DNA of 64,000 nucleotides from Psychrobacter arcticus 273-4 (GTDB lineage Bacteria; Pseudomonadota; Gammaproteobacteria; Pseudomonadales; Moraxellaceae): NCBI RefSeq assembly GCF_000012305.1, contig NC_007204.1:1426001-1490000 (forward strand). The letters run 5' to 3'. Below the pieces are notes generated by a model that worked only from the letters and a program-made list of their open reading frames with translations, had not been told where the DNA came from and searched no databases. The position numbers and the translations under genes are program-made. Below, piece after piece: positions 27,290 through 37,649 of the stretch (the stretch's first letter is position 1; each line of letters begins with the position of its first letter).

Positions 27290-28408
27290 TTAGTTCATTA
27301 ATGCCCACAAATTAATGAACAGCAATAGTAAAAGAAGAAATGTTAAAATATTTCTTTGTTTCTTATATTTTATACTCTTCGCAGAAAATTTTTGTTTTCC
27401 TCTATAAAAAACTGCTATTTTTTCTTCAACTGGATAAGATTTATGAATTATCTTCTGTAAAGTTACGTCTATTATTTGAGGTGGTAGAAATAACAATCTG
27501 TCAAAAAACAACTCAAGTTGGTAAATAGACTTATCTCTTATTTCCTTTACAAAATTATTTTCGGCTTCATAACCATATATTACTTCTCTTACAATTTTCT
27601 TAGCTGTTTTTTTCCCAAAACCACGTCCGGAGAAATTATTGTATTGAGCATCAGTATAATTATCATTATTTAGATAACCTGGACCCCCAAAATGATCGTA
27701 GCAATACACTGCTTTATTAGCTAGTAAAGCATACTGCACTGTTTTTCCGATACTAATGATACAATCAAACTCATGTAATATTTCAGGCGTAACTAATTGG
27801 GGATTTTTATCACCTATTAAATTAACATTATACCGTCTTTGCAACAATTTTGCAGCGGCCTGTACTTCTTTAGGTGGGTGATTAGATACTATAACAATTT
27901 TCTTGAGTGGTAGTATTTCCTTAGGTGATGGGCAGCAAAAATCAGAAGGGGAACAATTGTATGAAATATGAATGGATTTTCTATCGATACCAAATTCACT
28001 TAACTTATCGGCAGTTTCAGGACTATTAGCGATAAAATATGCTCCAATCAATGTCATGTAAGCTAAGGAGCTAAGCTCAAGCATTTCGAATGGTGATAAG
28101 TGAACAGAAAATATTAATGTAGAAAAATCCTCGAAGGGTTGTTTAAACAAACGAGCAAACAGTGAATGTTGCGACCAAATAAGATGATAATCTGCGGGTG
28201 AAATACCGTCAAGTGATGAGAGAATATCGCTTTTTGAGAATTGATCAATAATTGGTGCTCCAGTAATATTTGCAAACACATGAACATCAAAATTCTTATT
28301 TTTTAGTAAATTATAAACTTCTAGAATTTGTATCTCTGAACCGGCATAATTTATCAAATGGTTAGTTAATAGTAAGGCTTTCACTTTTTTATCACTTCCT
28401 AAAAACAT
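27290..28408 (-). CDS. Putative GT4-like glycosyltransferase with C-terminal membrane anchor
   Basis: A 372-residue protein, AT-rich and on the opposite strand to its neighbours. The N-terminal ALLLTNHLINYAGSEIQILEVYNLL resembles the GSE-type acceptor-site loop of GT4 enzymes. The middle has LKKIVIVSNHPPKEVQAAAKLL and VTPEILHEFDCIISIGKTVQYALL, a donor-domain-like pattern. The C-terminus is a single membrane helix (LTFLLLLLLFINLWALM) after a basic stretch, so it is probably tethered to the inner membrane. Activity is unproven and the start codon is uncertain. Confidence 0.55.
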   Translation of the reverse strand: MFLGSDKKVKALLLTNHLINYAGSEIQILEVYNLLKNKNFDVHVFANITGAPIIDQFSKSDILSSLDGISPADYHLIWSQHSLFARLFKQPFEDFSTLIFSVHLSPFEMLELSSLAYMTLIGAYFIANSPETADKLSEFGIDRKSIHISYNCSPSDFCCPSPKEILPLKKIVIVSNHPPKEVQAAAKLLQRRYNVNLIGDKNPQLVTPEILHEFDCIISIGKTVQYALLANKAVYCYDHFGGPGYLNNDNYTDAQYNNFSGRGFGKKTAKKIVREVIYGYEAENNFVKEIRDKSIYQLELFFDRLLFLPPQIIDVTLQKIIHKSYPVEEKIAVFYRGKQKFSAKSIKYKKQRNILTFLLLLLLFINLWALMN

Positions 28409-28717
28409 TAAATAATAAGTTATTATAAATAATATTATTAATTTTAGCTATTAATCTAAAAAATAAGAATAGAATTTTTACATCAGTTGGCGCTAGCTGT
28501 TGAAAATTCGTTGTTAATAAATCAATACAACAGTACTTCTGAAAGAGGTCTAATACACTAGAAAACACTGTTTACGAATTCAACAGAAACAAATTTCTTA
28601 ATCTTCATTAATAGGTTATCTTGCCATGAAATAGCTTAGAGACCTATAGCTTGTTCTCACCGTCTATCTTACTATGAACAATATTTTTTAGAGGCCGCTA
28701 TTAAAATGTTACAATAA
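28409..28717. other. AT-rich gap beside insertion-sequence remnants
   Basis: These 309 bases hold no frame that I can support. They should contain the promoter of the minus-strand gene ending at 27290. No intact terminal repeat is seen. Confidence 0.4.
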
Positions 28718-28897
28718 CTAGGGTCTATTGGTCTTACCAAAATGCTCGGGTAAGTCACGCCAAGGGCAACCAACCCGCATCCGATAAAGAATACCTTCAA
28801 CCGTACATCGAAGATTTTCTTTGTCATAGATATTGAGTTCTAGTAAGATAGGTTTTAGTCTGGTCCAGTGTTCATCTTTGAGCATTGTGCGAGGCAT
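28718..28897 (-). pseudogene. IS5-type transposase, N-terminal remnant
   Basis: The first 59 residues from MPRTMLKDEHWTRLKPILLE to GCPWRDLPEHFGK match the N-terminal domain of IS5-family (IS427-like) transposases; the frame then ends at a stop (TNRP). The DDE catalytic region is missing. A possible terminal sequence (GGGCGTGTTGAACATTGTGC, minus strand, about 28968-28987) precedes it. Confidence 0.75.
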
Positions 28898-29013
28898 AGC
28901 GAATGAGGTCTTTTGGTGTGAGAACTTAAAGATTAACCGTTCGCTATTTTTTTGCCAACATTTTATGCACAATGTTCAACACGCCCTAATAAATTACCAA
29001 ATAAAATTTAGCA

Positions 29014-30096
29014 ATGAGTGTAGATACTTCTATGAACATACTGATCACAGGCGGCGCAGGCTTTATCGGTTCAGCCGTTATCCGTCATATTATAACTAAC
29101 ACCACAGATACCGTTTTAAATATAGATAAGCTTACCTATGCTGGCAATCTAGAGTCGTTGGCTAGCGTATCAGACAGCACACACTATCAGTTTTCCCAAA
29201 CAGATATTTGCGATCAACCAGCTATCGAAGCACACTTTACTGACTTTCAACCAGATATCGTGATGCACTTAGCAGCAGAATCGCACGTTGACCGTTCTAT
29301 CACTGGTTCAGCTGCCTTCATGCAAACCAATATTATTGGCACGCATACCTTATTAGAAGTGGCTAGACATTACTATGAAACGCTAAGCGGCGATAAAAAA
29401 AGCAACTTCCGTTTTCATCATATATCTACTGATGAAGTCTATGGCGACTTAGACAATGATGATGATTTATTTACTGAAACCACCTCTTACGCGCCAAGCT
29501 CCCCCTACTCAGCCAGCAAGGCCAGCTCAGACCATCTCGTACGTGCTTGGGATCGAACTTACGGCTTACCAGTGGTAATTACCAATTGCTCTAATAACTA
29601 CGGTCCTTATCATTTCCCAGAAAAACTAATACCTTTAGTCATTCTAAACGCATTAGCAGGTAAACCTCTACCTATATACGGCAATGGGCAACAGATTCGA
29701 GATTGGTTATATGTTGAAGATCATGCCCGTGCCTTATACTTGGTCGCTACCGAAGGTAAAACAGGTGAAACTTATAATATTGGTGGACACAACGAGCATA
29801 CCAATATTGAAGTCGTGCAAACGATCTGTGCGTTATTAGAAGAACTGGCACCGAATAAACCGCACGGTATTACAAGTTATGCTGAGCTTATTACCTATGT
29901 GAAAGACCGCCCTGGACATGACTTGCGTTATGCCATTGACGCCAGTAAAATTCAGCAAGCATTAGGATGGACACCACAAGAAACATTCAGTTCAGGTTTA
30001 CGCCAAACTGTCTTATGGTATCTGAATAATTCAGAGTGGGTTGAGCATGTGCAAAGTGGTGAGTATCAACACTGGGTAACTCAGCAGTATCAATAA
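29014..30096 (+). CDS. rfbB: dTDP-glucose 4,6-dehydratase
   Basis: A 360-residue extended SDR (RmlB) that makes dTDP-4-keto-6-deoxyglucose, the second step of dTDP-L-rhamnose synthesis. It has the NAD site TGGAGFIGS at its start, [11 protein letters not shown] (Thr-Asp-Glu catalytic set) near residue 142, and [13 protein letters not shown] with the Tyr/Lys pair near 173. A second ATG at 29032 (MNILITGG) gives the usual family N-terminus and may be the true start. First gene of rmlBDAC, lying only about 25 bases from the IS5 remnant's end. Confidence 0.96.
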   Translation: MSVDTSMNILITGGAGFIGSAVIRHIITNTTDTVLNIDKLTYAGNLESLASVSDSTHYQFSQTDICDQPAIEAHFTDFQPDIVMHLAAESHVDRSITGSAAFMQTNIIGTHTLLEVARHYYETLSGDKKSNFRFHHISTDEVYGDLDNDDDLFTETTSYAPSSPYSASKASSDHLVRAWDRTYGLPVVITNCSNNYGPYHFPEKLIPLVILNALAGKPLPIYGNGQQIRDWLYVEDHARALYLVATEGKTGETYNIGGHNEHTNIEVVQTICALLEELAPNKPHGITSYAELITYVKDRPGHDLRYAIDASKIQQALGWTPQETFSSGLRQTVLWYLNNSEWVEHVQSGEYQHWVTQQYQ

Positions 30097-30131
30097 TAGA
30101 TAAAACCAATAAAAAGACTGACAAAACGATT

Positions 30132-31037
30132 ATGAAAATTGTATTACTGGGTAAAAATGGTCAAGTTGGCTGGGAGTTACAGCGTGCTCTGCAACCGTTA
30201 GGACACGTTATTTCACTAGATCGTCAAATGAATGATAATGGGTTGTGTGGTGATATAACCAACTTTACCGCTATAGAACAGCTCTATGCTACCATAGAGC
30301 CTGATGTAGTTATCAACGCAGCCGCTTATACCACTGTAGATAAAGCTGAAAGTGATTATAAACAGGCTGATTTAATAAACCATTTAGCTGTTAAACATTT
30401 AGCTGATATGTCTAAGCATTTTAATAGCTTGCTGATTAATTACTCTAGTGATTATGTGTTTGATGGTACGCTAGACACGCCTTGGTCAGAAACAGATGAT
30501 AGAATGCCCATAAATAATTATGGCAGGACTAAGTATGATGGAGAAATGGCTTTAGAGAAAAGTGGTGCAAGATTTATTAACTTTCGCACCAGTTGGGTAT
30601 ATGGCACCCATGGTAATAACTTTATTAAAACCATGCTAAAGCTTGCTCAAAGCAAAGAAGAGCTTAACATCATCGCTGACCAAATTGGCGCGCCAACTGG
30701 AGCCGCTTTGATTGCTGATATTACTGCACAAGCACTACGTTACTATTTACTAAACAAACAACCCAGTAGTCTACATGGACACTATAACTTAGCAGCAAAA
30801 GGTGAATGTTCATGGTTTGATTATGCTGAGTTTATCTTTGCGACCGCACAAAAAAATATCGGTACAGAACTACTCATAAAGCAGCTGAATCCTATTCCAA
30901 CATCACAATACCCTACCCCTGCAAAACGTCCGCTCAACTCACGTTTAAATACTGAAAAACTACAAACCCACTTCCAACTGCACTTGCCACATTGGCAACA
31001 AGGTGTTGCTCAAGTATTAGGAGAGCTATTGCTATGA
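30132..31037 (+). CDS. rfbD: dTDP-4-dehydrorhamnose reductase
   Basis: A 301-residue SDR (RmlD) that performs the final reduction to dTDP-L-rhamnose. It has [10 protein letters not shown] at the N-terminus, [14 protein letters not shown] near residue 63, YSSDYVFDG and [11 protein letters not shown] with the catalytic Tyr/Lys near 130, and FRTSWVYG. It starts 35 bases after rmlB and its stop overlaps the rmlA start by ATGA. Confidence 0.95.
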   Translation: MKIVLLGKNGQVGWELQRALQPLGHVISLDRQMNDNGLCGDITNFTAIEQLYATIEPDVVINAAAYTTVDKAESDYKQADLINHLAVKHLADMSKHFNSLLINYSSDYVFDGTLDTPWSETDDRMPINNYGRTKYDGEMALEKSGARFINFRTSWVYGTHGNNFIKTMLKLAQSKEELNIIADQIGAPTGAALIADITAQALRYYLLNKQPSSLHGHYNLAAKGECSWFDYAEFIFATAQKNIGTELLIKQLNPIPTSQYPTPAKRPLNSRLNTEKLQTHFQLHLPHWQQGVAQVLGELLL

Positions 31038-31924
31038 TTCAAACTAACCGTAAAGGGATTATTCTTGCTGGGGGCTCCGGTTCACGATTGCACCCTATCA
31101 CTCTAGGCACATCGAAACAGCTTCTTCCGATATATGATAAGCCCATGATTTACTATCCTTTATCGGTACTGATGCTCGCAGGTATTCGAGAAATTTTAAT
31201 CATATCCACTCCTGAAGACTTACCAAACTTTGAAAAGCTACTTGGTAATGGCGATGATTTAGGGATAAAACTATCTTATAAAGTCCAGCCTTCACCTGAT
31301 GGCCTAGCTCAAGCATTCATATTGGGCGAAGAGTTTATTGGTGACGATAATGTTTGCTTAGTATTAGGAGATAACATCTTCTACGGGCAAAGCTTTAGCC
31401 AGCAATTACTTCGAGCGACTGAACAAGAAACAGGAGCGACAGTATTCGGTTACTATGTAAGTGATCCTGAGCGTTTTGGGGTAGTAGAGTTTGACCAAGA
31501 TGGCAAAGCACTAAGTATTGAAGAGAAGCCAAATCATCCTAAGTCACATTATGCAGTGACGGGTTTATATTTTTATGACAATCAAGTGGTAGATATTGCT
31601 AAAAATGTACAACCCTCCCATCGAGGTGAATTAGAGATTACTGACATTAACAATGCTTACTTAGAACAACAGCAACTTAATGTAGAACTTCTAGGGCGTG
31701 GTTTTGCTTGGTTAGATACGGGCACTCACGATTCATTACTAGAGGCTGGACAATTTGTGCAAACTATTGAGCATCGTCAAGGCCTTAAAGTAGCCTGTCT
31801 TGAAGAAATCTCTTATCACAACGGTTGGATTGACGACGCACAATTGCTAGAACGTGCCAATTTTTTCAAAAAAACAGGTTACGGGCATTATTTGCTAAAA
31901 CTACACCAAGAGCATCAACACTAA
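31034..31924 (+). CDS. rfbA: Glucose-1-phosphate thymidylyltransferase
   Basis: A 296-residue nucleotidyltransferase (RmlA) that makes dTDP-glucose from glucose-1-phosphate and dTTP, the first step of the pathway. I chose the ATG at 31034, overlapping the rmlD stop, over a longer frame beginning at 30992, because the family begins just before [15 protein letters not shown]. Also seen are [17 protein letters not shown] and the metal-binding LGDNIFYG near residue 112. Confidence 0.96.
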   Translation: MIQTNRKGIILAGGSGSRLHPITLGTSKQLLPIYDKPMIYYPLSVLMLAGIREILIISTPEDLPNFEKLLGNGDDLGIKLSYKVQPSPDGLAQAFILGEEFIGDDNVCLVLGDNIFYGQSFSQQLLRATEQETGATVFGYYVSDPERFGVVEFDQDGKALSIEEKPNHPKSHYAVTGLYFYDNQVVDIAKNVQPSHRGELEITDINNAYLEQQQLNVELLGRGFAWLDTGTHDSLLEAGQFVQTIEHRQGLKVACLEEISYHNGWIDDAQLLERANFFKKTGYGHYLLKLHQEHQH

Positions 31925-31951
31925 ATTCATAACCACATTAGTATATTCATT

Positions 31952-32524
31952 ATGAACATCATTGATACCAAGATACCAGAGCTATTAATCCTTGAGCCGC
32001 GCGTTTTTGAAGATGACCGTGGCTGGTTTATGGAAAGCTTTAATCACAAAAGCTTCACCACTTTATTAAACGAACGTGGGTTTGAAGCACCAAACTTCGT
32101 CCAAGATAATCATTCCAGCTCCCAAAAAGGAGCACTGCGCGGCTTACATTATCAGCTAAATCCTTTTGCTCAAGCCAAGCTAGTGCGAGTGGTACAAGGG
32201 CGGGCTTGGGATGTGGCGGTAGATATTCGTCAGCACTCACCTACTTTTGGACAGTGGGTAGGTATAGAGCTTACAGCAACCAATCATCGTCAGTTTTGGA
32301 TACCGGCAGGATTTGCACATGGTTTTATCGCACTCGAAGACAACACTCAGTTTTTGTATAAAACCACTAGCTATTATCACAAAGAAAGTGAACGGACTAT
32401 TCTATGGAATGATGATAGTTTAGATATTAACTGGCCAGTTGAAGGTTTAGAACTCAAATTAACTGAAAAAGATCATCAAGGCGCTACCTTCACACAAGCT
32501 ATAGAGATAGGTGATACTTTTTAA
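31952..32524 (+). CDS. rfbC: dTDP-4-dehydrorhamnose 3,5-epimerase
   Basis: A 190-residue cupin enzyme (RmlC) that epimerises dTDP-4-keto-6-deoxyglucose at C3 and C5. The segments FVQDNHSSSQKGALRGLHYQ (catalytic His) and IPAGFAHGFIAL are diagnostic. It is the last gene of the rmlBDAC operon, 27 bases after rmlA, and is followed by a non-coding tail and a strong terminator. Confidence 0.96.
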   Translation: MNIIDTKIPELLILEPRVFEDDRGWFMESFNHKSFTTLLNERGFEAPNFVQDNHSSSQKGALRGLHYQLNPFAQAKLVRVVQGRAWDVAVDIRQHSPTFGQWVGIELTATNHRQFWIPAGFAHGFIALEDNTQFLYKTTSYYHKESERTILWNDDSLDINWPVEGLELKLTEKDHQGATFTQAIEIGDTF

Positions 32525-32686
32525 CTAGAAGCAGCATCAATGGTCTTTCATTTTCTCAATTCTTCTTTTTATTAGGCCAGTTTATAAACTATTAAGTCTA
32601 AAATTGGATATTACGCTACCGAATATCAGCATGAAAAATAGCGATTGATAGTCCTTGCTTAGTTTTTGTGTGTATTGCTTACAAGT

Positions 32687-32727
32687 ATCAAAAAGCCAAG
32701 GCTATTAAATAGCCTTGGCTTTTTGAT
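32687..32727. terminator. Bidirectional rho-independent terminator
   Basis: Arms ATCAAAAAGCCAAGGCTATT and AATAGCCTTGGCTTTTTGAT form a long hairpin between the convergent rmlC and ilvE genes. Confidence 0.88.
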
Positions 32728-32753
32728 TTTATATTACGGTGCTAGATAGCCTA

Positions 32754-33683
32754 TCAATCAATAAAGCTTAACCAGTCCATATATTTCTCATTACGACCAT
32801 GGACCACATCAAAGTAAAGGGTTTGCAGCTTTTCAGTCAACGGACCACGACCACCATTACCGATAGTACGATCATCGTATTCACGAATAGGCGTCACTTC
32901 CGCAGCAGTACCGGTCATAAAGATTTCATCTGCCAAGTAGAACTCATCACGAGTGATACGGCGCTCAATAACCTTGATGCCCAAATCTTCAGCGAATTGA
33001 ACAATAGTTCGACGCGTGATACCGTCAAGTGCGCCGCCTGCTAAATCTGGGGTATGTAGTACGCCATCTTTGACCAAGAACAAGTTTTCACCGGCGCCCT
33101 GGCAGACATAGCCCTGTGGATCCATCAAGATGGCTTCGTCATAACCGTTACGGGTCACTTCTTGGTTCGCCATGATAGATACTGGATAATTGCTGGAGGC
33201 TTTTGCCTTACACATGGTCACGTTTGGCAAGTGATGGGTATATGATGACGTTTTTACACGAATGCCTTTTTTAATACCTTCTTCACCAAGATATGCGCCC
33301 CAATGCCAAGCGGCTACCATGGCATTGACGCTATTATCGCGTGAGGACAGACCTAGCTTTTCGGCACCGAACCAAATGAGCGGACGAATATAAGCTTCTG
33401 CCAAGTTGTTTTGCTTGACCACATCCTTGTGTGCTTGCTCTAAAGTGGCAGCATCAAAAGGTACATCCATCTGAAAAATCTTCGCGGAACCTAGCAGACG
33501 CTCGGTATGTTCTTTTAGGCGAAAAATCGCGGTACGGTTATCAGCGGTTTGATAAGCACGGACGCCTTCAAAGACTGCGATACCGTAATGCATGCTATGC
33601 GTAAGCACATGAACCTTGGCATCTGGCTGTTCAATCATCGTGCCATTCATCCAAAGCTTGCCTTCCTGCGTTGCCATATTCAT
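32754..33683 (-). CDS. ilvE: Branched-chain amino acid aminotransferase
   Basis: A 309-residue class IV PLP aminotransferase that forms or degrades valine, leucine and isoleucine. Visible are HYGIAVFEGVRAY near residue 33, the Lys-containing CKAKASSNYPVS near 160, DPQGYVCQGAGENLFLV, and the phosphate-binding GALDGITRRTI and MTGTAAEVTPI. The first of two near ATGs is preceded by AGGA at a good distance. Length is typical. Confidence 0.95.
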   Translation of the reverse strand: MNMATQEGKLWMNGTMIEQPDAKVHVLTHSMHYGIAVFEGVRAYQTADNRTAIFRLKEHTERLLGSAKIFQMDVPFDAATLEQAHKDVVKQNNLAEAYIRPLIWFGAEKLGLSSRDNSVNAMVAAWHWGAYLGEEGIKKGIRVKTSSYTHHLPNVTMCKAKASSNYPVSIMANQEVTRNGYDEAILMDPQGYVCQGAGENLFLVKDGVLHTPDLAGGALDGITRRTIVQFAEDLGIKVIERRITRDEFYLADEIFMTGTAAEVTPIREYDDRTIGNGGRGPLTEKLQTLYFDVVHGRNEKYMDWLSFID

Positions 33684-33892
33684 CTAATAGTCCTTATGCT
33701 AGCGCTGACGTCTAACTTTTTTGTTGAGTGTTAAGTGGATATTTAAATTAAATTTTTATACTGACACTGAGTGTCTATTTTTCAGGTACAAATTTTTTCA
33801 GGTATAAACATAATGCGCAAATGATTATATCACCGGCACGCCAAGCAAATACAATATTTTAGTTTATCACTGCATGGCTTTTATTTATACAG

Positions 33893-33921
33893 CTTAGATT
33901 AACACATGAAGTGCAATATCA
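33893..33921 (+). mobile_element. Solo IS30-type terminal repeat
   Basis: Twenty-nine bases (CTTAGATTAACACATGAAG and then TGCAATATCA) are identical to the left end of the IS30 remnant at 26872. No transposase or opposite end lies nearby, so this is a relic of an insertion and deletion between ilvE and glnE. Confidence 0.7.
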
Positions 33922-33972
33922 GTGCTCAGACTGTTTTAACACTGTCCTTTCAATACAGCTGTTTTAGTAAGA

Positions 33973-36822
33973 TTATTCTGTCGATTCCACACCCATCAGA
34001 TGCTGCCACTGTGCTTGCACGAGTGCGCGGGTTTCGGTCCAAAGTGACTCATCAACCAGTAACACCTGCTCAGATAACGCCAATTGATGCGTCGCGGCGC
34101 GTATGCGCAAATAAGCATCGGTCAAATCTTGACAGATCTCGCTCTCCCAAATACCCAGTGTCGCCATCTCCTCAAAGATACGGACGTTATCACTCCATTT
34201 GGTCAATGTTGGATGTTCATGCGAATAGGCCAATACGGCAAATTGCGCCAAAAATTCGATATCCACGATACCACCTGCATCTTGCTTGAGATGAAACTTA
34301 CCTGCCTGCTGTTGCCATTGACTGGTTCCCAGATGCTTTTGCATTTTGAGACGCATACTCGTCACTTCAATACGAACTTGCTCAATGGTACGCGGTAACG
34401 CTAAGACCGTACGGCGAATATCACAAAAACGGGCGGTAACACGTTTGTCACCGCAAATTGCGCGTGCCCTGACCAGCGCTTGATGTTCCCATGACCATGC
34501 TTTTTGCAGCTGATACGTTTCAAACGCATGACAAGAAACCACCATCATGCCAGCATTGCCTGAGGGGCGCAGACGCATGTCCACCTCATAAGCACGCCCA
34601 TCACGGGTTTGGGTATTAAGATAGGTCATCAGCTTTTGCGCTAAGCGTGCCGCAAACTTCATACCACTGAACGACTTCTCACCGGTGGTCATGCCCTGCT
34701 CTTTTATTTTATGCAAAAAAACCAAATCTAAATCTGATGAATAAGACAACTCAAGACCACCAAGCTTGCCGTAGCCTATGATAGCAAAGCCGCAGTCCGC
34801 TTCGGTGACTGGATCACCATCTTGACCGATAGGATAACCATAACGTTTGACGATTTCAGCAAAAGCACGCTCAAGCGCCGCTTCTAGTACCACCTCGGCA
34901 ATATAGGTTAAAGAGTCCGATACTTTCATGATTGGACGTTCAGCCAACACATCACTGGCAGCGACCGCCAATACTTGGTTCTTTTTAAATAATCGTAATA
35001 CGCTGAGCAGCGTTTCTTCATCATTAGGCTCCACCCGCAACAATTGCTGGCGCAGGATATCTCGCAACTCAAACTTGTCTGGCAAATGCCGATAGCGCTG
35101 CTGTAAAAAAGTATCCAACAACACCGGATACTGTGCCAACTCTTTGGCAATCCAAGGGCTAGCGGACAGCATCGGTATCAGCTCAACCGTGGCATTTGGG
35201 TTTTCTGCAATCATGACCAGATAAATAGAACGACGACAAATCGCTTCAAGCAAGGCAATCAAGCGCGGCAATGCGGTATTTGCCAGTTGCTGCTGATCTT
35301 GATGAGCAAGTAGCGCATGCACAATTACTGGATACGCCCCATCCAAGCGCTCACGAGCTTCATCACTTAAATTAGCAACCATTTTCGATTGCCAAAAATT
35401 TTGCAATTGAGTGCGGTTCTCTTCAGTCAACACGTTATGTAAACGGGCAACTTGCTCATCCAAGTTAGCAGGTTCTGGCTCATCATCATCGTAAGCCGGT
35501 ACTTGTCGTTCAGTCACTATACGCTCAAACGGCACATTGACATGATCTCGATGATGATTGAGTGTATTTAACAATCCATTCCAGTCTTCAAACCCAAGCG
35601 TGAGCGCAAGATTGTGCTGCCAATGGGCATCATGAGGAAGACGCTGGGTCTGTTGGTCATTAATCGCTTGAATACCATGCTCAAGCCGACGTAAAAATCG
35701 ATAAGCACTCTGCAGTTCTTGATAGGTAGTCTGCTCTAGATATTTAAGCTCATACAGCGCCTGCAGGGCCTTTAAACAAGATTTGACCTGTAGCTGCGGA
35801 TGTCGTCCACCATAAATCAGCTGAAAGGCTTGGACGATAAACTCAATGTCTCGGATACCGCCAGCGCCAAGCTTAATATTATCCAAATCTTCACGCTGCG
35901 CGACTTGATTTTGAATGAGAGACTTCATCTCTCTTAGTGCCGAAAAAGCACTATAATCGACGTAATATCGAAAGACAAACGGCTTAATAAGTGCTTGAAT
36001 GTCCTCATGGAATGGCTGCTCTATCTGCCCAACGACGCGTGCTTTTAGCCAAGCAAATCGCTCCCATGCTCGTCCATGATGAGAAAAATACTTTTGTAAT
36101 GCTGGCAGATGAATGGCCAAATCACTACCATCACCCCATGGGCGCAAGCGCATATCCACCCTAAATACAAAGCCATCAGCTGTATTGTTATCGAGCAGCT
36201 TGATAATACCTTGACCGAGGCGAGTCATAAAACGTTTATTGTCGATACTACGCGTGCCGTTGGCTTTATCCCCATCAGTTTCACCGCGCGCTTGATGGAT
36301 AAAAACCAGATCAATATCACTCGATAAATTCAGTTCATGAGCGCCAAGCTTGCCCATCGCCATAATCGCCATATCATCGACTTGCACATTGCCTTTATCA
36401 TTAATAAAGGTTGGCTGACCATATTGAGTCATCAGCTGCTGATAAATATAGTCTTTGGCAAATAAAATACAGCCATCAGCGAATTCGGACAATTCATCCG
36501 TCAGCTGTTCAAGCTCAATCACTGCCAAGGCGTCTTGCCATACCCAACGCATCATGAGTAGCATACGCAAATGACGTAAGCCACTCATCACTTTGGTTTC
36601 ATGACCAAGCTGGTAGTTTTCATCTAAGGTATAATCTTGAATAAGATCATCGATTTGTTGGCGCGTTAAGGTTGTCTCTAAAGGATAACTACGTAAAAAT
36701 GTCTGGCAGGCGCCCGTGCGACTTTGCCAAATTTGATAAGCAAACTCACTGGCAGTTTGCAGCACTTGTAGCTGTTCTGATGTGGGCTGATAGCCGTTAT
36801 CATTGGGTGCGGTAGATAGCAT
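33973..36822 (-). CDS. glnE: Glutamine synthetase adenylyltransferase/deadenylylase
   Basis: A 949-residue bifunctional enzyme that adds AMP to, and removes it from, glutamine synthetase in response to nitrogen status through PII. It contains two nucleotidyltransferase folds, with GKLGAHELNLSSDIDLVF near residue 160 and YGKLGGLELSYSSDLDLVF near 685, each followed by a regulatory HD-like helical domain (the second with FHLKQDAGGIVDIEFLAQ). The metal-binding DxD pairs are intact in both halves. Length is normal. Confidence 0.96.
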   Translation of the reverse strand: MLSTAPNDNGYQPTSEQLQVLQTASEFAYQIWQSRTGACQTFLRSYPLETTLTRQQIDDLIQDYTLDENYQLGHETKVMSGLRHLRMLLMMRWVWQDALAVIELEQLTDELSEFADGCILFAKDYIYQQLMTQYGQPTFINDKGNVQVDDMAIMAMGKLGAHELNLSSDIDLVFIHQARGETDGDKANGTRSIDNKRFMTRLGQGIIKLLDNNTADGFVFRVDMRLRPWGDGSDLAIHLPALQKYFSHHGRAWERFAWLKARVVGQIEQPFHEDIQALIKPFVFRYYVDYSAFSALREMKSLIQNQVAQREDLDNIKLGAGGIRDIEFIVQAFQLIYGGRHPQLQVKSCLKALQALYELKYLEQTTYQELQSAYRFLRRLEHGIQAINDQQTQRLPHDAHWQHNLALTLGFEDWNGLLNTLNHHRDHVNVPFERIVTERQVPAYDDDEPEPANLDEQVARLHNVLTEENRTQLQNFWQSKMVANLSDEARERLDGAYPVIVHALLAHQDQQQLANTALPRLIALLEAICRRSIYLVMIAENPNATVELIPMLSASPWIAKELAQYPVLLDTFLQQRYRHLPDKFELRDILRQQLLRVEPNDEETLLSVLRLFKKNQVLAVAASDVLAERPIMKVSDSLTYIAEVVLEAALERAFAEIVKRYGYPIGQDGDPVTEADCGFAIIGYGKLGGLELSYSSDLDLVFLHKIKEQGMTTGEKSFSGMKFAARLAQKLMTYLNTQTRDGRAYEVDMRLRPSGNAGMMVVSCHAFETYQLQKAWSWEHQALVRARAICGDKRVTARFCDIRRTVLALPRTIEQVRIEVTSMRLKMQKHLGTSQWQQQAGKFHLKQDAGGIVDIEFLAQFAVLAYSHEHPTLTKWSDNVRIFEEMATLGIWESEICQDLTDAYLRIRAATHQLALSEQVLLVDESLWTETRALVQAQWQHLMGVESTE

Positions 36823-37112
36823 AACGATGATACCTCATTGCAGCATAGAGCCATAAGCCTACGTGAACTGGGCGAATAAATTTATTGTTTTTTCTTACGG
36901 GACGGTCACAACTGCTATGAATAAGACAGTCATCACGCTTTTTCATCACGCTTTTATAGTAACATAAATAAAAATTTGCACTGCTAAGCGCGGGCAGATT
37001 GGCAAAAAACGAAAAAGCGTTGAATGATGATACAATATAAAGCCATAAGGTCTCAGTCCTTTTTCAATATTCATTTGTTCAATATCTATCAATAATATGT
37101 GATACCGCGATT

Positions 37113-37544
37113 ATGACAACCTTAACGCCACTCCTTCTCATCACTGCCGATCCCAGCCATCCACTGGCACATCTGGCATTACGCTATGCACGCGCTTATC
37201 TACAAAGCGCCTCTATAGACCATAAATCTGGTGACAGCACCCATCATGGAAACCCTGTATTAAACATCTTTTTTTATGCAGACGCGGCACATACTGCCAA
37301 CCGTTTACGGTGGCAATCAGCCGATCAATCAAATATTACCCAAGAGTGGCAAGTGCTTGCAGAACAATACCAGCTCGTGCTACCAGTATGCGTCAGTACA
37401 GCGCTCAGTCGCGGTATTAGTGATGCGGACAATAGCGCACGCCATCAGTTAGAGACAGAGAATCTAGCGACAGGTTTTAAACTGGTGGGTCTGAGTGAGC
37501 TTGCTATGATGATGCAAAGCGACTGCCACTTATTGCAATTTTGA
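37113..37544 (+). CDS. tusD: Sulfurtransferase complex subunit TusD
   Basis: A 143-residue DsrE-fold protein. In the Tus relay, TusD carries persulfide sulfur from TusA to TusE for 2-thiolation of tRNA wobble uridine. The active Cys sits in LPVCVSTALSRGI near residue 94, matching TusD/DsrE. The opening LLLITADPSHPLAHLALRYARA fits the fold. First of four tus-like genes in order D, C, B, E. Confidence 0.85.
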   Translation: MTTLTPLLLITADPSHPLAHLALRYARAYLQSASIDHKSGDSTHHGNPVLNIFFYADAAHTANRLRWQSADQSNITQEWQVLAEQYQLVLPVCVSTALSRGISDADNSARHQLETENLATGFKLVGLSELAMMMQSDCHLLQF

Positions 37545-37649
37545 TAAATATGATTGAAATAAAAATATAGCAGTCATAAAAGCCAGAACTTACACTCAAT
37601 AGCCCGTTTGATACTAATAGATAGCGATAAACAAGACTAGGACTACCCC

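Noticed and set aside
28500..28520. GGCGCTAGCTGTTG as a JUMPstart/ops element upstream of the rml operon
   Set aside because: The match to the ops core is poor and the surrounding JUMPstart sequence is absent.
30992..31033. Upstream extension of rmlA by 14 codons
   Set aside because: It lies inside rmlD in another frame; the ATGA overlap start fits the family N-terminus.
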